NCBI GenBank assembly: GCA_021817145.1 | Contig: JAKAVV010000002.1 | Coordinates: 1-64,000 of the forward strand | Source: a bacterium | Lineage (GTDB): Bacteria; Vulcanimicrobiota; JABDET01 | Direction of reading: 5' to 3' | DNA length: 64,000 bases | Shown here: piece by piece, positions 34,676-43,406 of the stretch | Layout of the letters: each line of letters opens with the position of its first letter | Position numbering within the stretch: the first letter of the stretch is position 1 | Made by a program: the position numbers and the translations under genes | The notes under the pieces: generated by a model | What the model was told of the DNA's origin: nothing | Databases searched by the model: none | Seen by the model: only the letters and a program-made list of their open reading frames with translations

Positions 34676-35490
34676 AGTTCTGGAAAAAAGCTTTTTTCAT
34701 TTCATGTATCCTCTTGATTGGGTTTGCCGCAGGATATGCGGATAAAACCATTCCATGGCAGGTGCTTATCAATGGACACCCTTCCTCCCTGAATGTTCAT
34801 GTCCTTAAAACAGGAAAAGGGCGCTCTGTCAGATTGTTTGTTTCTCTGGAAGATTTAGCCAAACTTCCAGGATGGAATGTTTTAATCAACTTAGGGCTAA
34901 AACAGGTTTCTATTACCACCCCTTCTGAAAAGCCAGAACCAGAAACACTGACCCAGAGCAGACCCTTATCCACATCCTCTCAGCCCTCCCAGTCAAATCC
35001 AGGAGCCAGCCCTGTCATTGCGGAGAAAACGCATCATTCAGGTCCTCCTGATAATGTAAGATTAACGGTTCAAGCAGCTCTTAACTCCATTCAAACTGTG
35101 GAGTCCGATCTGAAACAAGGGGACTCTTATTCTAGAATTCAAAAAGACATGAAACTGACAAATGGAGTTGTGGAACAGGCGATTAATCTTCTATGGAAAG
35201 ATCCCCAAACCCGAATTTTACAGGCTGATCTTCAGGTAACCATGGAAAATTTACATTCTCAAGTTCAACTGCGGTCAGTTGAAAAGTTAGCGCAGAATGG
35301 GCTTCTTCCCTGGACACAGCCTGTTGCCCAGAACCTTCTTCTGCGATACCCCGATTTTCGCCCCTGTCATGAAACCAATGGGAAAACCGATGGATTAAAT
35401 GTAAGCTGCGCAAAAGAGATTTTTAAAGATTTAATCTCTGGAGATATTCACACCATTCATCGTGATCTAAATGAGTACGAATATCGTTAA
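34672..35490 (+). CDS. Hypothetical envelope protein
   Basis: A 272-residue protein starting at ATG 34672 (MKFWKKAFFISCILLIGFAAGYA), where an N-terminal hydrophobic signal or anchor follows directly; a longer in-frame start at 34636 lies inside the previous gene and would bury the signal. Residues 28-85 (WQVLINGHPSSLNVHVL, RLFVSLEDLAKLPGWNV) look like a degenerate Cu-amine-oxidase N-like domain, followed by a Ser/Pro/Gln linker. The C-terminal 150 residues are helical with Cys pairs (PCHETNGK, VSCAKE). Family unknown. It is coupled to the CpxP-like gene and its end touches the ribosome binding site of the next gene. Confidence 0.6.
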   Translation: MKFWKKAFFISCILLIGFAAGYADKTIPWQVLINGHPSSLNVHVLKTGKGRSVRLFVSLEDLAKLPGWNVLINLGLKQVSITTPSEKPEPETLTQSRPLSTSSQPSQSNPGASPVIAEKTHHSGPPDNVRLTVQAALNSIQTVESDLKQGDSYSRIQKDMKLTNGVVEQAINLLWKDPQTRILQADLQVTMENLHSQVQLRSVEKLAQNGLLPWTQPVAQNLLLRYPDFRPCHETNGKTDGLNVSCAKEIFKDLISGDIHTIHRDLNEYEYR

Positions 35491-35503
35491 GGAGGATTCC
35501 AGA

Positions 35504-36115
35504 ATGACCGAAATTTTAATGACCCATGAAGAAGTGAAAAGCGTCCTGTTTGAAACAGGAGCGATCCGAAAAGGACATTTCAAACTTCCTACAGGAGAAC
35601 ATACCAATCACTATTTTCAACTTCCTTTAGCCCTCCGCTACTTCAATTATGCCAGAAGGCTTTCTGTTGGATTAAGCCGTCTGATGAGAACTGTTCCGCA
35701 AATTGCGGCTCAACTTCCAAAAGTGAGTGTGGTGGGAGCCAGCACAGGGGGCATTCCTGTTTCATACAGTATTCGGGAAGCTCTGCAGGCGGATCAAATC
35801 ATGTGGGTGGAAAAAGGGAATAATGGAAATTTAAGATTCAGACAATATGATGAAGTTACCCCAGGAGAGAACTGTATTTTAGTGGATGACATCATTCTCA
35901 CAGGTAAAACTATGACCTCTTTAATCAATCTGGTAACAAAGTCAGGAGGGAAAATTCTTGGGATTGGAGTTCTTGTCAATCCCTGCATTTCAAAATTAGA
36001 TTTCAATGGAATCCCAATCGTCAGTTTAACTGAAATTCCAACTCTTCATTTCAATGACGAGAAAACCTGTTCCCTCTGCAGAGAAAAAGGGGAGCCTGTT
36101 CAAGTTGAATGGTAG
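35504..36115 (+). CDS. pyrE: PyrE-like orotate phosphoribosyltransferase
   Basis: A 203-residue type I phosphoribosyltransferase. It shows KLPTGEHTNHYFQLPLALRY near the N-terminus, where PyrE proteins bind orotate, and the PRPP-binding loop CILVDDIILTGKTM. In the pyrimidine pathway the enzyme joins orotate to PRPP. The tail contains CSLCREKGEPVQ, a Cys-pair end also seen in PyrE-like proteins. ATG 35504 is taken as start because AAGGAGG (35489-35495) lies nine bases upstream. No other pyr gene is near, so a related transferase cannot be excluded. Confidence 0.78.
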   Translation: MTEILMTHEEVKSVLFETGAIRKGHFKLPTGEHTNHYFQLPLALRYFNYARRLSVGLSRLMRTVPQIAAQLPKVSVVGASTGGIPVSYSIREALQADQIMWVEKGNNGNLRFRQYDEVTPGENCILVDDIILTGKTMTSLINLVTKSGGKILGIGVLVNPCISKLDFNGIPIVSLTEIPTLHFNDEKTCSLCREKGEPVQVEW

Positions 36116-36153
36116 TCAAGTTGAATGGTAGTCAGGATAAAGGAGTGATTCGA

Positions 36154-36333
36154 ATGACTCGAAAAGAAAAACGAATCTGGGGGGTAATTGGCGCAGGAGC
36201 TGTTATTGTAACAGCAGTAGGAGTTTATTTTCTCATTCGATCTTTTTCACAAAAATCTCCAAGCATGCGAGTGGCAAAAGTTGAAGCCGTTATCCGAGAA
36301 GCGGAAGAATTAATTAAGCAGAAGCGGAAATAA
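36154..36333 (+). CDS. Small single-helix membrane protein
   Basis: A 59-residue protein beginning at ATG 36154, which has AAAGGAGTG nine bases upstream. A basic start (MTRKEKRIWG) leads into one membrane helix (VIGAGAVIVTAVGVYFLI) and a short charged helix. It resembles small YtxH-like or anchor proteins but cannot be assigned. The gene runs straight into accA (stop TAA, then ATG). Between it and pyrE lies a perfect 16-bp tandem duplication around the pyrE stop (36099-36130). Confidence 0.6.
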   Translation: MTRKEKRIWGVIGAGAVIVTAVGVYFLIRSFSQKSPSMRVAKVEAVIREAEELIKQKRK

Positions 36334-37332
36334 ATGGCAGATTCCATTCTTGATATCGAAAAGCCTCTTGAAAAATTAGAGGCAAAAATCGCTGAACTTA
36401 AGAAGTTAAATGCTGAAGGGGGTATTGATTTATCCAATGAGATTCTCCTCCTGGAAGAAAAAGCCGCCAGATTAAAAGAAGAGATCTTTAAAAACTTAAC
36501 CCCCTGGGAAAAAGTTCTTCTGGCTCGTCATGCCAGAAGACCAACAACTCTGGATTATATTCAAAACATTTTCACTGATTTCATGGAACTTCATGGAGAC
36601 AGATTATTTTCTGATGATGCCGCTGTTGTCGGCGGATTTGCTAAACTGGAAGGGACGTCCGTTATGGTGGCAGGGCATCAAAAAGGGAAAGAAACAAAAG
36701 AAAACTTAAGGCGCAATTTTGGAATGGCATCCCCTGAAGGATTTAGAAAAGCAGCGCGCCTGATGAAGCTGGCAGAAAAATTCCATCTTCCTTTTATCAG
36801 TTTCATTGACACACCAGGAGCCTATCCAGGGATTGGAGCTGAGGAAAGGGGGCAGTTTGTCGCTATTGCTGAAAACTTAAAACTTATGTCCAGATTAAAA
36901 GTTCCAATTCTTGTCTGCGTGATTGGAGAAGGAGGAAGCGGAGGGGCTCTTGGATTAGCTGTTGGAGATCGAATTTTAATTTTAGAACATGCGGTCTATT
37001 CCGTTATTTCCCCTGAAGGCTGCGCCTCTATTTTGTGGAGAGATGGGAAAAAAGCCCCTGAAGCAGCTGCTTTTCTCCACTTAACCGCTCAAGATTTAGA
37101 ACGATTAAAAATCGTGGATCAAGTCATTCCAGAACCTCTGGGAGGAGCTCATCAAGATCCAGAAGCCATGTTTGAAAATGTAAAAATAGCGTTATTGAAA
37201 AACCTTCAAGAAATTCTGTCCTCTCGTTCTACCCCTTATTTCGAGCAGAATTTAATAGAAGCGCGATACCAAAAGTTTCGAAAAATGGGGGTTGTGATGG
37301 AAATTGTGGAGTCTAATTACAAAAAACATTAA
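36334..37332 (+). CDS. accA: Acetyl-CoA carboxylase carboxyltransferase subunit alpha
   Basis: A 332-residue subunit that, with AccD, moves the carboxyl group from biotin to acetyl-CoA to make malonyl-CoA for fatty acids. Residues 1-50 form the helical start (LEKLEAKIAELKKLNAEGGIDLS style), then RHARRPTTLDYIQNIFTDFMELHGDR, the crotonase-like core with RNFGMASPEGFRKAARLM, FIDTPGAYPGIGAEERGQ and GEGGSGGALGLAVGDR, and SVISPEGCASILW. All typical parts are present. The last 29 bases overlap the ABC permease gene that follows. Confidence 0.95.
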   Translation: MADSILDIEKPLEKLEAKIAELKKLNAEGGIDLSNEILLLEEKAARLKEEIFKNLTPWEKVLLARHARRPTTLDYIQNIFTDFMELHGDRLFSDDAAVVGGFAKLEGTSVMVAGHQKGKETKENLRRNFGMASPEGFRKAARLMKLAEKFHLPFISFIDTPGAYPGIGAEERGQFVAIAENLKLMSRLKVPILVCVIGEGGSGGALGLAVGDRILILEHAVYSVISPEGCASILWRDGKKAPEAAAFLHLTAQDLERLKIVDQVIPEPLGGAHQDPEAMFENVKIALLKNLQEILSSRSTPYFEQNLIEARYQKFRKMGVVMEIVESNYKKH

Positions 37333-38416
37333 AGAAATTCTCCGAGACAAAAAGATCCTGTTTGTTTCACTTTTTTTACCTGGCGTTTTTCTGCTTTTTT
37401 CCCATTTTATTTTCAGTCATTTCCAAAATTCTTTCCATAATATTCCATTAGGAGTTGTCAATCCTGAACCAGAGTATCCCAAAGCAGGGGATCTGCTTGT
37501 TACAGGATTAAAAAAGATCGTTTCCGCCCATTCTCATCTCCCTTTATTTAAAATATATCTGCTGAAAAAAGAAAAAGCGGTGGAAGAGCTGCATCAAAAC
37601 AAGCTGGCAGGTGTTTTAATCATCCCCAGAGGGTTCAGCCATGAATTAAATCAAGGGGATCAAACTGAAAAACTCCTTTTCCTGTCAAATCCCAGACAAG
37701 AGTCAGGAAGAATTGCCGCTGTTGTTTTAGAAGGATTTATCCAAAAATTCAGCTTTTTAATCGCAGAAAGCAGAGGTGAAATCTCTCATGAACCAGTGGA
37801 ATTAACCATTCTGGGAAAATCAGGGGAAACCCTATCCCCTGATTCACAGATCTTTCTTGTTTTCATCGTTTTTACCACTTTATATCTGATTCTTTACTCG
37901 GGCGCGCGCTGGGTTTCCGAGCTTGAATCCGGTTCTTTTTACCGCTTTAAACTGGCAGGGATTTCCCCTTTTCAGCTGCTGCTTGGTTCTTTTTTGAGCA
38001 GTTTGTTTCTCGGGATATGTCAAATGATCTGCCTCTTGATTTTCGCCCATTTCATTGGACTGAACCCTTCCCTTTTAATGCTCTGGATCTGGCCTGCTGT
38101 TGGATTTCTCACCTTGGCATCTGAAGGAGTAGGACTGATTTTATCCTCTTATTTTGACAAGGAAAAACAGTTAAATCTTGCGAGCGGTTTTATTTTTTTC
38201 CCTCTTTATATCCTTTCTTTCCCTCTTGTAAAGGAAGGAGTTTTATCTTCTATTTCAAAATGGACCCCCTGGCATGAAGGATATGCCATAGCCTTTCACC
38301 TTTTGAATTACCATACCCCTGACCTCTTGGAATGGCTGCGAATGGGATTGGCTTCCTGCCTCCTTGCCTGTATCGGCATCCTCCTCTTTTCTGCCAGAAG
38401 ACTGCGCCATGGATGA
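37304..38416 (+). CDS. ABC-2 type exporter permease
   Basis: A 370-residue membrane protein with the ABC-2/YhfG layout: one N-terminal helix (KILFVSLFLPGVFLLFSHFI), a large periplasmic part (60-180) and five or six helices in the second half. The start TTG 37304 lies inside accA in another frame; a basic KNIKEILRDKK follows, typical of this family. With the ATPase encoded next it forms an exporter, like the sodium or drug efflux NatAB type. Its stop overlaps the ATPase start by eight bases. Confidence 0.85.
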   Translation: MWSLITKNIKEILRDKKILFVSLFLPGVFLLFSHFIFSHFQNSFHNIPLGVVNPEPEYPKAGDLLVTGLKKIVSAHSHLPLFKIYLLKKEKAVEELHQNKLAGVLIIPRGFSHELNQGDQTEKLLFLSNPRQESGRIAAVVLEGFIQKFSFLIAESRGEISHEPVELTILGKSGETLSPDSQIFLVFIVFTTLYLILYSGARWVSELESGSFYRFKLAGISPFQLLLGSFLSSLFLGICQMICLLIFAHFIGLNPSLLMLWIWPAVGFLTLASEGVGLILSSYFDKEKQLNLASGFIFFPLYILSFPLVKEGVLSSISKWTPWHEGYAIAFHLLNYHTPDLLEWLRMGLASCLLACIGILLFSARRLRHG

Positions 38417-39356
38417 ACTGATTTCATTAAAAAACATTTCAAAAACATACTTGGGGAAAGTGAGAGCCCTTGAAAATCTGTCTCTTTCCCTGTTAGAAAG
38501 AGAATCTCTCGTTTTACTTGGACCCAATGGAGCGGGAAAAACCACTCTTATTAAAATAATAACAGGGCTCCTTTCCCCGGATTCAGGAGAAATTTTAGTC
38601 AAAGGGAAAAAATTTTCCCCCGGCTCTTTTCTGCAAAAATTGTTTGGATTAACTCTTCAGGAGATTGGATTATGGGATTATTTAACCATTGAAGAAACTT
38701 TGCTTTTCACCAGTTCTTTGTATGGTGTAAAATCAGAAAAAAGCCATTTTAAAACAGCAGAACTGTTAAAAGATTTTGATCTTGAGACTTGGAGGAAAAG
38801 AAGGGTGCAGACTCTTTCCGATGGATTAAAAAGAAGATTAAGTTTAGCCTGCTCCCTTGTTCATGAACCTGAAATCCTGATCTTGGATGAGCCGACTCTT
38901 GCTCTTGATCCTCAGGCAAGAGCATTATTCTGGGGTTATTTAGAAAGACTGCTGGCGCAGAAAAAGATGACCCTTGTTTTTTCAACCCATGACATGGAAG
39001 AAGCGGACCGCTTCGGAACAAAAGTAGCTGTTCTTAATAAAGGAAAACTCATAGAATTGGATTCCCCTTCTGTTTTAAAATCCAAATATGGAAAAGGGGA
39101 TGAAATCTCTTTCACCTGTCAGCCATCAGTCCATCAGTCGTTTTTTGAAAACCAGCCAGGGTTTGCCAGCTTCTCTTCAGAAAATGGTGAAATTAAACTT
39201 TCTATTCTGAATGGAATACAGCAGATCCCGCTTCTCATGTCGAATTTAAAGGATCAGGGGATCCAAATTTCCAATTTAAAAATCAAGCCCAATACCCTGG
39301 AACAGGTTTTTTTGAGTTTAACGGGAGAATCTCTTCAAAAAGAAAGGATGGAATAA
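38409..39356 (+). CDS. ABC exporter ATPase (NatA/CcmA type)
   Basis: A 315-residue ATPase, start ATG 38409 (MDELISLKNISKTYLG). Walker A GPNGAGKTT, Q-loop LTLQEIGLWDYLTIEE, Walker B EILILDEPTLALDP and switch His in VFSTHDMEEAD are clear. The signature motif reads LSDGLKRRLSLA where LSGGQ is usual (LSDG variant). Residues 220-315 form the small domain usual in antibiotic or sodium exporters. It is paired with the permease just upstream; the substrate is unknown. Confidence 0.9.
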   Translation: MDELISLKNISKTYLGKVRALENLSLSLLERESLVLLGPNGAGKTTLIKIITGLLSPDSGEILVKGKKFSPGSFLQKLFGLTLQEIGLWDYLTIEETLLFTSSLYGVKSEKSHFKTAELLKDFDLETWRKRRVQTLSDGLKRRLSLACSLVHEPEILILDEPTLALDPQARALFWGYLERLLAQKKMTLVFSTHDMEEADRFGTKVAVLNKGKLIELDSPSVLKSKYGKGDEISFTCQPSVHQSFFENQPGFASFSSENGEIKLSILNGIQQIPLLMSNLKDQGIQISNLKIKPNTLEQVFLSLTGESLQKERME

Positions 39357-39357
39357 A

Positions 39358-40104
39358 ATGATTAAAGGAATTATTTTTGATTTAGGACACACTTTAATGG
39401 AGTTTACAGGCACCTGGGATGAAGTAGAAGCAGAGGGGAGAAAAAGAATGGCTGCGTATTTGAAAAAGAAAAATGTAAAATCCGGGGAGGAAATCGCTTA
39501 TGATTTTTGGCAGAACCGCCAAAATGGGTATCTGGAAGCGGATCAAAATCATGTTGAATTTACCGCTGAACAGGCTCTTAAGAAAGCCTTGAAAAAATCC
39601 CGTTTAAATGGAAAAATGAAGCAGCTGGTGCAAGGAGCGTTAAAAGCTTACTTCTCCCCTGAAGAGGAGAACTGGAGGCTTTTTGAAGACACCCATGAGG
39701 TTCTTAACAGATTAAAAAAAGAAGGGTATTTGCTTGGACTTATTTCCAATGTTACAGATGTGGACTTTTTCCAGAGATGTTTAAAAAGGCTGAAATTTAC
39801 CCGCTATTTTAACCCTGCTGTCCCAAGCGCAGGGCATCCGGTTCGAAAACCCCATCCCGACATTTTTCTGCATGTTGCCAACATCTGGAAAATCCCCCCC
39901 TCAGAAATCGTGATGATCGGAGATCTTCTATATTTTGATATTTATGGAGCTCATCAAGCTGGGATGAAAGGGATCTGGGTTTCAAAAGATCATGATAAAG
40001 CTTACCGCTTTGCTCCTGAAGAATTAGAACAAGATCCGAAAATGATCCCAGAAGCAGTGGTTCACACGTTATCTGAAATTCTGGATGTTTTAAAAAAGTT
40101 ATGA
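39358..40104 (+). CDS. HAD-superfamily hydrolase with unusual nucleophile motif
   Basis: A 248-residue HAD hydrolase of the cap-C1 (YjjG/L-2-haloacid dehalogenase-like) type. Motif I reads FDLGHTL, so the second catalytic Asp of DxD is Gly; FDLGNTL and FDLGHTL forms are common in this branch. Motif II is GLISNVTD, the Lys is in HPVRKPHPDIF, and motif III is IGDLLYFDIYGAHQAGM. Without the general-acid Asp the reaction may not be simple phosphate release. The gene starts one base after the ABC ATPase ends and its last four bases (ATGA) overlap the endonuclease IV gene. Confidence 0.85.
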   Translation: MIKGIIFDLGHTLMEFTGTWDEVEAEGRKRMAAYLKKKNVKSGEEIAYDFWQNRQNGYLEADQNHVEFTAEQALKKALKKSRLNGKMKQLVQGALKAYFSPEEENWRLFEDTHEVLNRLKKEGYLLGLISNVTDVDFFQRCLKRLKFTRYFNPAVPSAGHPVRKPHPDIFLHVANIWKIPPSEIVMIGDLLYFDIYGAHQAGMKGIWVSKDHDKAYRFAPEELEQDPKMIPEAVVHTLSEILDVLKKL

Positions 40105-40976
40105 TCCCTGAGTTCAAAGACCGCTTGATTGGCTCCCATATCCTGATCTCAGAAGGGCTCGATAAAGCGGTTTATCATGCGGAAAAACTCGGCTGCACAG
40201 CCATCCAAATCTTTACAAAGAGCAGCAGTCAGTGGAATGCCAAAAAACTTACAGATGAACAAAAAGCTGGTTTTCTAGAAGCCAGGCAGAAAACAGGGAT
40301 CTCTGTCCCTTTAGCCCATGCCTCTTATTTGATTAACCTCGCTTCTCCAGAACCAGAACAGTGGAATCGTTCAGTAGAAGCGCTGTTCCAAGAAGTGGAT
40401 AGATGTCAGTTTCTAAAAATTCCGTATCTGGTTCTCCATCCTGGATCCCACAAAGGGGCAGGGGTAAAGGAAGGAATTCTTCGAACTGCAGAAGGGATTA
40501 ATCGTCTCCATGAACATCAGAAAGAGAATGGAACAGTAATCCTTTTAGAATGCACAGCAGGACAAGGCGCTGCCATTGGATCAAAAATTGAAGAGCTGGC
40601 AGATATTTTAAATGAAATTTCGGATCAAACCAAGATCGGAATCTGTCTTGATACCTGCCATTTATTTGCTGCTGGGTATGATATTCGAACAAAAGAATCA
40701 TTTTCCAATCTGTTCAATCAGTTTGATCAAATCCTTGGGATAGAGAAAATCAAAGCATTCCATTTAAATGATTCACAAAAAGAACTCGGAAGCCATGTGG
40801 ATCGCCATGCACATATTGGAAAAGGAAAGATTGGACTGGAAGGATTCCAGTATTTGCTGAATGATCCTCGCTTTAAAAAAATCCCGATGATTCTTGAAAC
40901 TCCAAAAGGAACAGATGACACGTTTGACCTGATGAACTTAACGCAGCTGCAAAAGCTAATAAGGCTGCAAAAATGA
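40101..40976 (+). CDS. nfo: Endonuclease IV (AP endonuclease)
   Basis: A 291-residue zinc enzyme that cuts DNA at abasic sites in base excision repair. The TIM-barrel metal ligands are in place: His in VPLAHASYLINLASP and LVLHPGSHKG, Glu in ILLECTAGQG, Asp-His in ICLDTCHLFAAGYD, HLNDSQKELGSHVDRHAHIGKG-type His-Asp-His cluster and the final Glu in PMILETPKG. Length fits the family. It is translationally coupled to the HAD gene. A decayed piece of its own 3' region is found after the toxin module downstream. Confidence 0.95.
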   Translation: MIPEFKDRLIGSHILISEGLDKAVYHAEKLGCTAIQIFTKSSSQWNAKKLTDEQKAGFLEARQKTGISVPLAHASYLINLASPEPEQWNRSVEALFQEVDRCQFLKIPYLVLHPGSHKGAGVKEGILRTAEGINRLHEHQKENGTVILLECTAGQGAAIGSKIEELADILNEISDQTKIGICLDTCHLFAAGYDIRTKESFSNLFNQFDQILGIEKIKAFHLNDSQKELGSHVDRHAHIGKGKIGLEGFQYLLNDPRFKKIPMILETPKGTDDTFDLMNLTQLQKLIRLQK

Positions 40977-41046
40977 GATTGGGAATGTAATCAGCCCATT
41001 GACTGAATCAAAGAATTGTGTTACAATTCAATACAGGTGATTGGAA

Positions 41047-41265
41047 ATGAGAGATTCGGTTACGATCTCCCTTCCTAAGGAGATCAGGAAAAAATTGGAT
41101 CAAGTGTCTAAACAAGAAAAAGTTAACCGCAGCGATCTTGTACGTGAAGCGGTTCGCATGTACTTGGCTAAACGGGAATTTCGAGAAATTCAGCAGCGAT
41201 TGATTCTTGAGGCAAGAAGCAAAGGGATCTTTTCTGAAGAAGATGTATTCCGTATTATCTCGTGA
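41047..41265 (+). CDS. Ribbon-helix-helix antitoxin of an RHH-PIN module
   Basis: A 72-residue CopG/RHH protein: MRDSVTISLPKEIRKKLD (DNA-binding strand and helix 1), VNRSDLVREAVRMYLAKREF (helix 2), then a tail that should bind the toxin. ATG 41047 is favoured over the upstream in-frame TTG because AGGTGA lies six bases before it. The stop overlaps the start of the PIN gene by four bases, the usual order of antitoxin then toxin; it should repress its own promoter. Confidence 0.87.
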   Translation: MRDSVTISLPKEIRKKLDQVSKQEKVNRSDLVREAVRMYLAKREFREIQQRLILEARSKGIFSEEDVFRIIS

Positions 41266-41684
41266 AGATTTTTTTTGACACCAATGTCTGGATTGCGGCT
41301 TTTCTCACCCCTGGCGCTTGCAGTGAAGTTCTGGAGCATGGACTAACTCATCATTCTCTTTTAACATCACGGCAGGTTTTAGATGAAATATCAGATAAAT
41401 TAATCAATAAATTGCGCTTTTCAAGAACGATTGTGGGGCGATTTTTAAAATTTGTTCGTGAAAATACTGAACTGGTTCATTTTGATTCATCTCCACCTTG
41501 TTTATGTCGAGATCCCGATGACAACAAAATTCTGGCTGCAGCTCTGGCAGGTGAAGCAGATTGTCTGATAAGCGGGGACAGGGATCTGTTGAGTCTGGAG
41601 AGTTTTGAAGAAATTCCAGTGATTAAACCGAGCGATTTCTGGAGATTCGAGCAGACTCATCACAGAAAAAGATCATCAAGCTAA
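41262..41684 (+). CDS. PIN-domain toxin
   Basis: A 140-residue PIN ribonuclease with a GTG start overlapping the antitoxin stop. Acidic site residues are visible: Asp in IFFDTNVWIAAFL, Glu in VLDEISDKL, the Asp group in CRDPDDNKIL and Asp in LISGDRDLLSL. This is the putative PIN toxin family that is usually paired with RHH antitoxins. The likely action is cleavage of RNA when the antitoxin is degraded. Confidence 0.9.
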   Translation: MKIFFDTNVWIAAFLTPGACSEVLEHGLTHHSLLTSRQVLDEISDKLINKLRFSRTIVGRFLKFVRENTELVHFDSSPPCLCRDPDDNKILAAALAGEADCLISGDRDLLSLESFEEIPVIKPSDFWRFEQTHHRKRSSS

Positions 41685-41746
41685 AACCCAGCCTTTTCGC
41701 TTCTGTGCCCTTACAAGACGTCTGCCACCCAAACTGAATGATCCTG

Positions 41747-41815
41747 AACAACGATTCACAAAAAGAGCTTGGGAATCATCAGGATCCCCTCTTTAAAAGG
41801 GATTTTAGATCATAA
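41747..41815 (+). pseudogene. Decayed fragment of the nfo 3' region
   Basis: The frame ILNNDSQKELGNHQDPLFKRDF, ending at TAA 41813-41815, matches two separate pieces of the nearby Nfo protein (NDSQKELGSH and NDPRFKKIP), with the part between them lost. At DNA level the first piece agrees at about 24 of 30 bases. The remnant stands behind the RHH-PIN module, so this module is bracketed by an intact nfo and a broken nfo tail. The rest of the gap 41685-41885 holds nothing else I can name. Confidence 0.5.
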
Positions 41816-41885
41816 TAAAGAACATTTGCAATACTGTAAGCCTTGTTAAAAGACCATGGGAACATCTTGAAAGATAAAGGAGAAA

Positions 41886-42812
41886 ATGGCTCAAGAGAAA
41901 GAAATTTGGACCCGATTTTATCAACTGGTTGGTCAGGATGTTCAAATCAAATCCTTCCATCAAATTGTGCAGTATCTTCTGCAATTTGCTTCTTTACCAA
42001 CCATTTCATCTAAAGATCTGGCAAAAGGGATTATCATGGATCCCGCGATTTCCGCAAAAGTCCTGGCTATTGTGAATTCACCTGCTGTGGGGCTGCGCTA
42101 TCAAGTGAAAGATCTGGCTTATGCTGTCAGCCTTTTAGGACACCAGCAGATTCGAGATATTATGCTTGGAATCGCTATATTCAATTTTTCAGGAAAAGAA
42201 GAGAAGCAGATGGTTCGAATCTGGAAACACTCCTTTTACTGCGCTCAGATCTCTGAAATTCTTGCTCGAGCCGCAGGGAGGCTGCAGGCTGAAGCGTTTA
42301 CAGCAGGGCTTCTCCATGATTTGGGAAAAATTATTTTAGAATCCAATAATCCTTCAGCTTTTCAGACAGCCTTAAAAAATTGGGAATATCACCGCGGCAA
42401 ACTCCAGTACTGGGAATCAGAAAAAGAAATTTTAGGAATGACCCATTCTGAAATTGGAGCCATGGCTGGAATGTTGTGGAAACTTCCTGAAGAGATCTGC
42501 TACAGCATTTTAGCTCATCATGCTCCAAAAACTGGAATCCTTAAAACAGAAGCTGAATATCTGGGGCAGACTGCCCATATCGCTGATTTGCTCTGCTGGG
42601 TTTTAAACCGCTCTTCTTTGATAGGACCAAACCCTTTTTCCTTAAGGAAACCAGAAACTTGTCTTCCTCCCGAACTCTTATCCCCGCTTGGACTTAATCA
42701 GCAGATTTATCAAGAAATCCTCCCTGAAATAAAAGAAAAAATATCAAAAAGCGAAACCATTTTTGAATGGATCAAAATCCAGAAAGAAAACTTCGCAAAA
42801 TCCGCTGGTTAG
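41886..42812 (+). CDS. HDOD-domain signalling protein
   Basis: A 308-residue protein whose core (about residues 20-220) is an HDOD domain: LPTISSKDLAKGIIMDPAISAKVLAIVNSPAVGL, ISLLGH-like VSLLGHQQIRDIML, and the HD-derived AFTAGLLHDLGKIILESN with MTHSEIGAMAG and ILAHHAPK. HDOD proteins usually lack nuclease activity and act as outputs or adaptors in cyclic di-GMP, chemotaxis or stress signalling. Some HD residues are kept (HDLGK, HH), so weak phosphohydrolase activity cannot be ruled out. AAAGGAG stands directly before ATG 41886. Convergent with the pilus cluster. Confidence 0.88.
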   Translation: MAQEKEIWTRFYQLVGQDVQIKSFHQIVQYLLQFASLPTISSKDLAKGIIMDPAISAKVLAIVNSPAVGLRYQVKDLAYAVSLLGHQQIRDIMLGIAIFNFSGKEEKQMVRIWKHSFYCAQISEILARAAGRLQAEAFTAGLLHDLGKIILESNNPSAFQTALKNWEYHRGKLQYWESEKEILGMTHSEIGAMAGMLWKLPEEICYSILAHHAPKTGILKTEAEYLGQTAHIADLLCWVLNRSSLIGPNPFSLRKPETCLPPELLSPLGLNQQIYQEILPEIKEKISKSETIFEWIKIQKENFAKSAG

Positions 42813-42824
42813 CTGATTCCAGAA

Positions 42825-43316
42825 CTAAAAATTTAAAGTGGCTGTAATGGTGTCAGAATAAAATCCAAGGGGCACATTTTGAAGAGGAGGAACTTTCCCA
42901 TAAATAATAATCGTGTATCTTTGTCCAGCAGTTGGTGTAACAGGTCCATAATACTGTGTTCCCCCTGTTCCATCCCCCCAGATAGTCTGATAGGTCGAGT
43001 CCAGGAACAGATTATAGGCTAGAAGACTGGAAGAAGGACCGAGCAGATCTCTTGGGTTAAAACTCCCTCCTGAATGGGTCCCTGCGTTCAAATAAATCGT
43101 AATCGGTCCAGTAACACTGCTGCATTCATACGTAATGCTGCCTGTTGAAGTTAAAGGGAGTGAACTTAATTCATCATAACTCCCAAAATTCACTCCAACA
43201 ACCCGAATAAAAGAACAGGAAGATGCTTCTGCTCCAGCAGAGCAAAAAGCAAAAACAAAGAAAAAAAGCGCAAAAATCTTAAAAATCTGGTTTCTCACCC
43301 TATCAATCTTCTCCAC
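42825..43316 (-). CDS. Spore-coat-U-domain pilin of the chaperone-usher cluster
   Basis: A 163-residue exported protein with a signal peptide ending after AEA (about residue 31) and one SCPU domain: CSFIRVVGVNFGSYDELSSLPLTSTGSITYEC and the closing RYTIIIYGKVPPLQNVPLGFYSDTITATLNF. The Cys pair and the final alternating strand that is donated to the next subunit are typical of archaic (Csu-type) pilins. As the gene after the usher it takes the place of the tip adhesin gene, but it has only one domain. It has its own promoter. Confidence 0.85.
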   Translation of the reverse strand: MEKIDRVRNQIFKIFALFFFVFAFCSAGAEASSCSFIRVVGVNFGSYDELSSLPLTSTGSITYECSSVTGPITIYLNAGTHSGGSFNPRDLLGPSSSLLAYNLFLDSTYQTIWGDGTGGTQYYGPVTPTAGQRYTIIIYGKVPPLQNVPLGFYSDTITATLNF

Positions 43317-43335
43317 CGTTTTTCTCTCTTCTTTT

Positions 43336-43365
43336 ATTGTATCAGACAGAACAACTTCTCGTCAA
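43336..43365 (-). promoter_or_regulatory. Promoter of the last SCPU pilin gene
   Basis: Minus-strand TTGACG (43365-43360), 18-base spacer, TACAAT (43341-43336). Confidence 0.55.
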
Positions 43366-43406
43366 CTTTGTTAAGGTTTCTTTACAATTTAAAAAATGCG
43401 GAGGGA

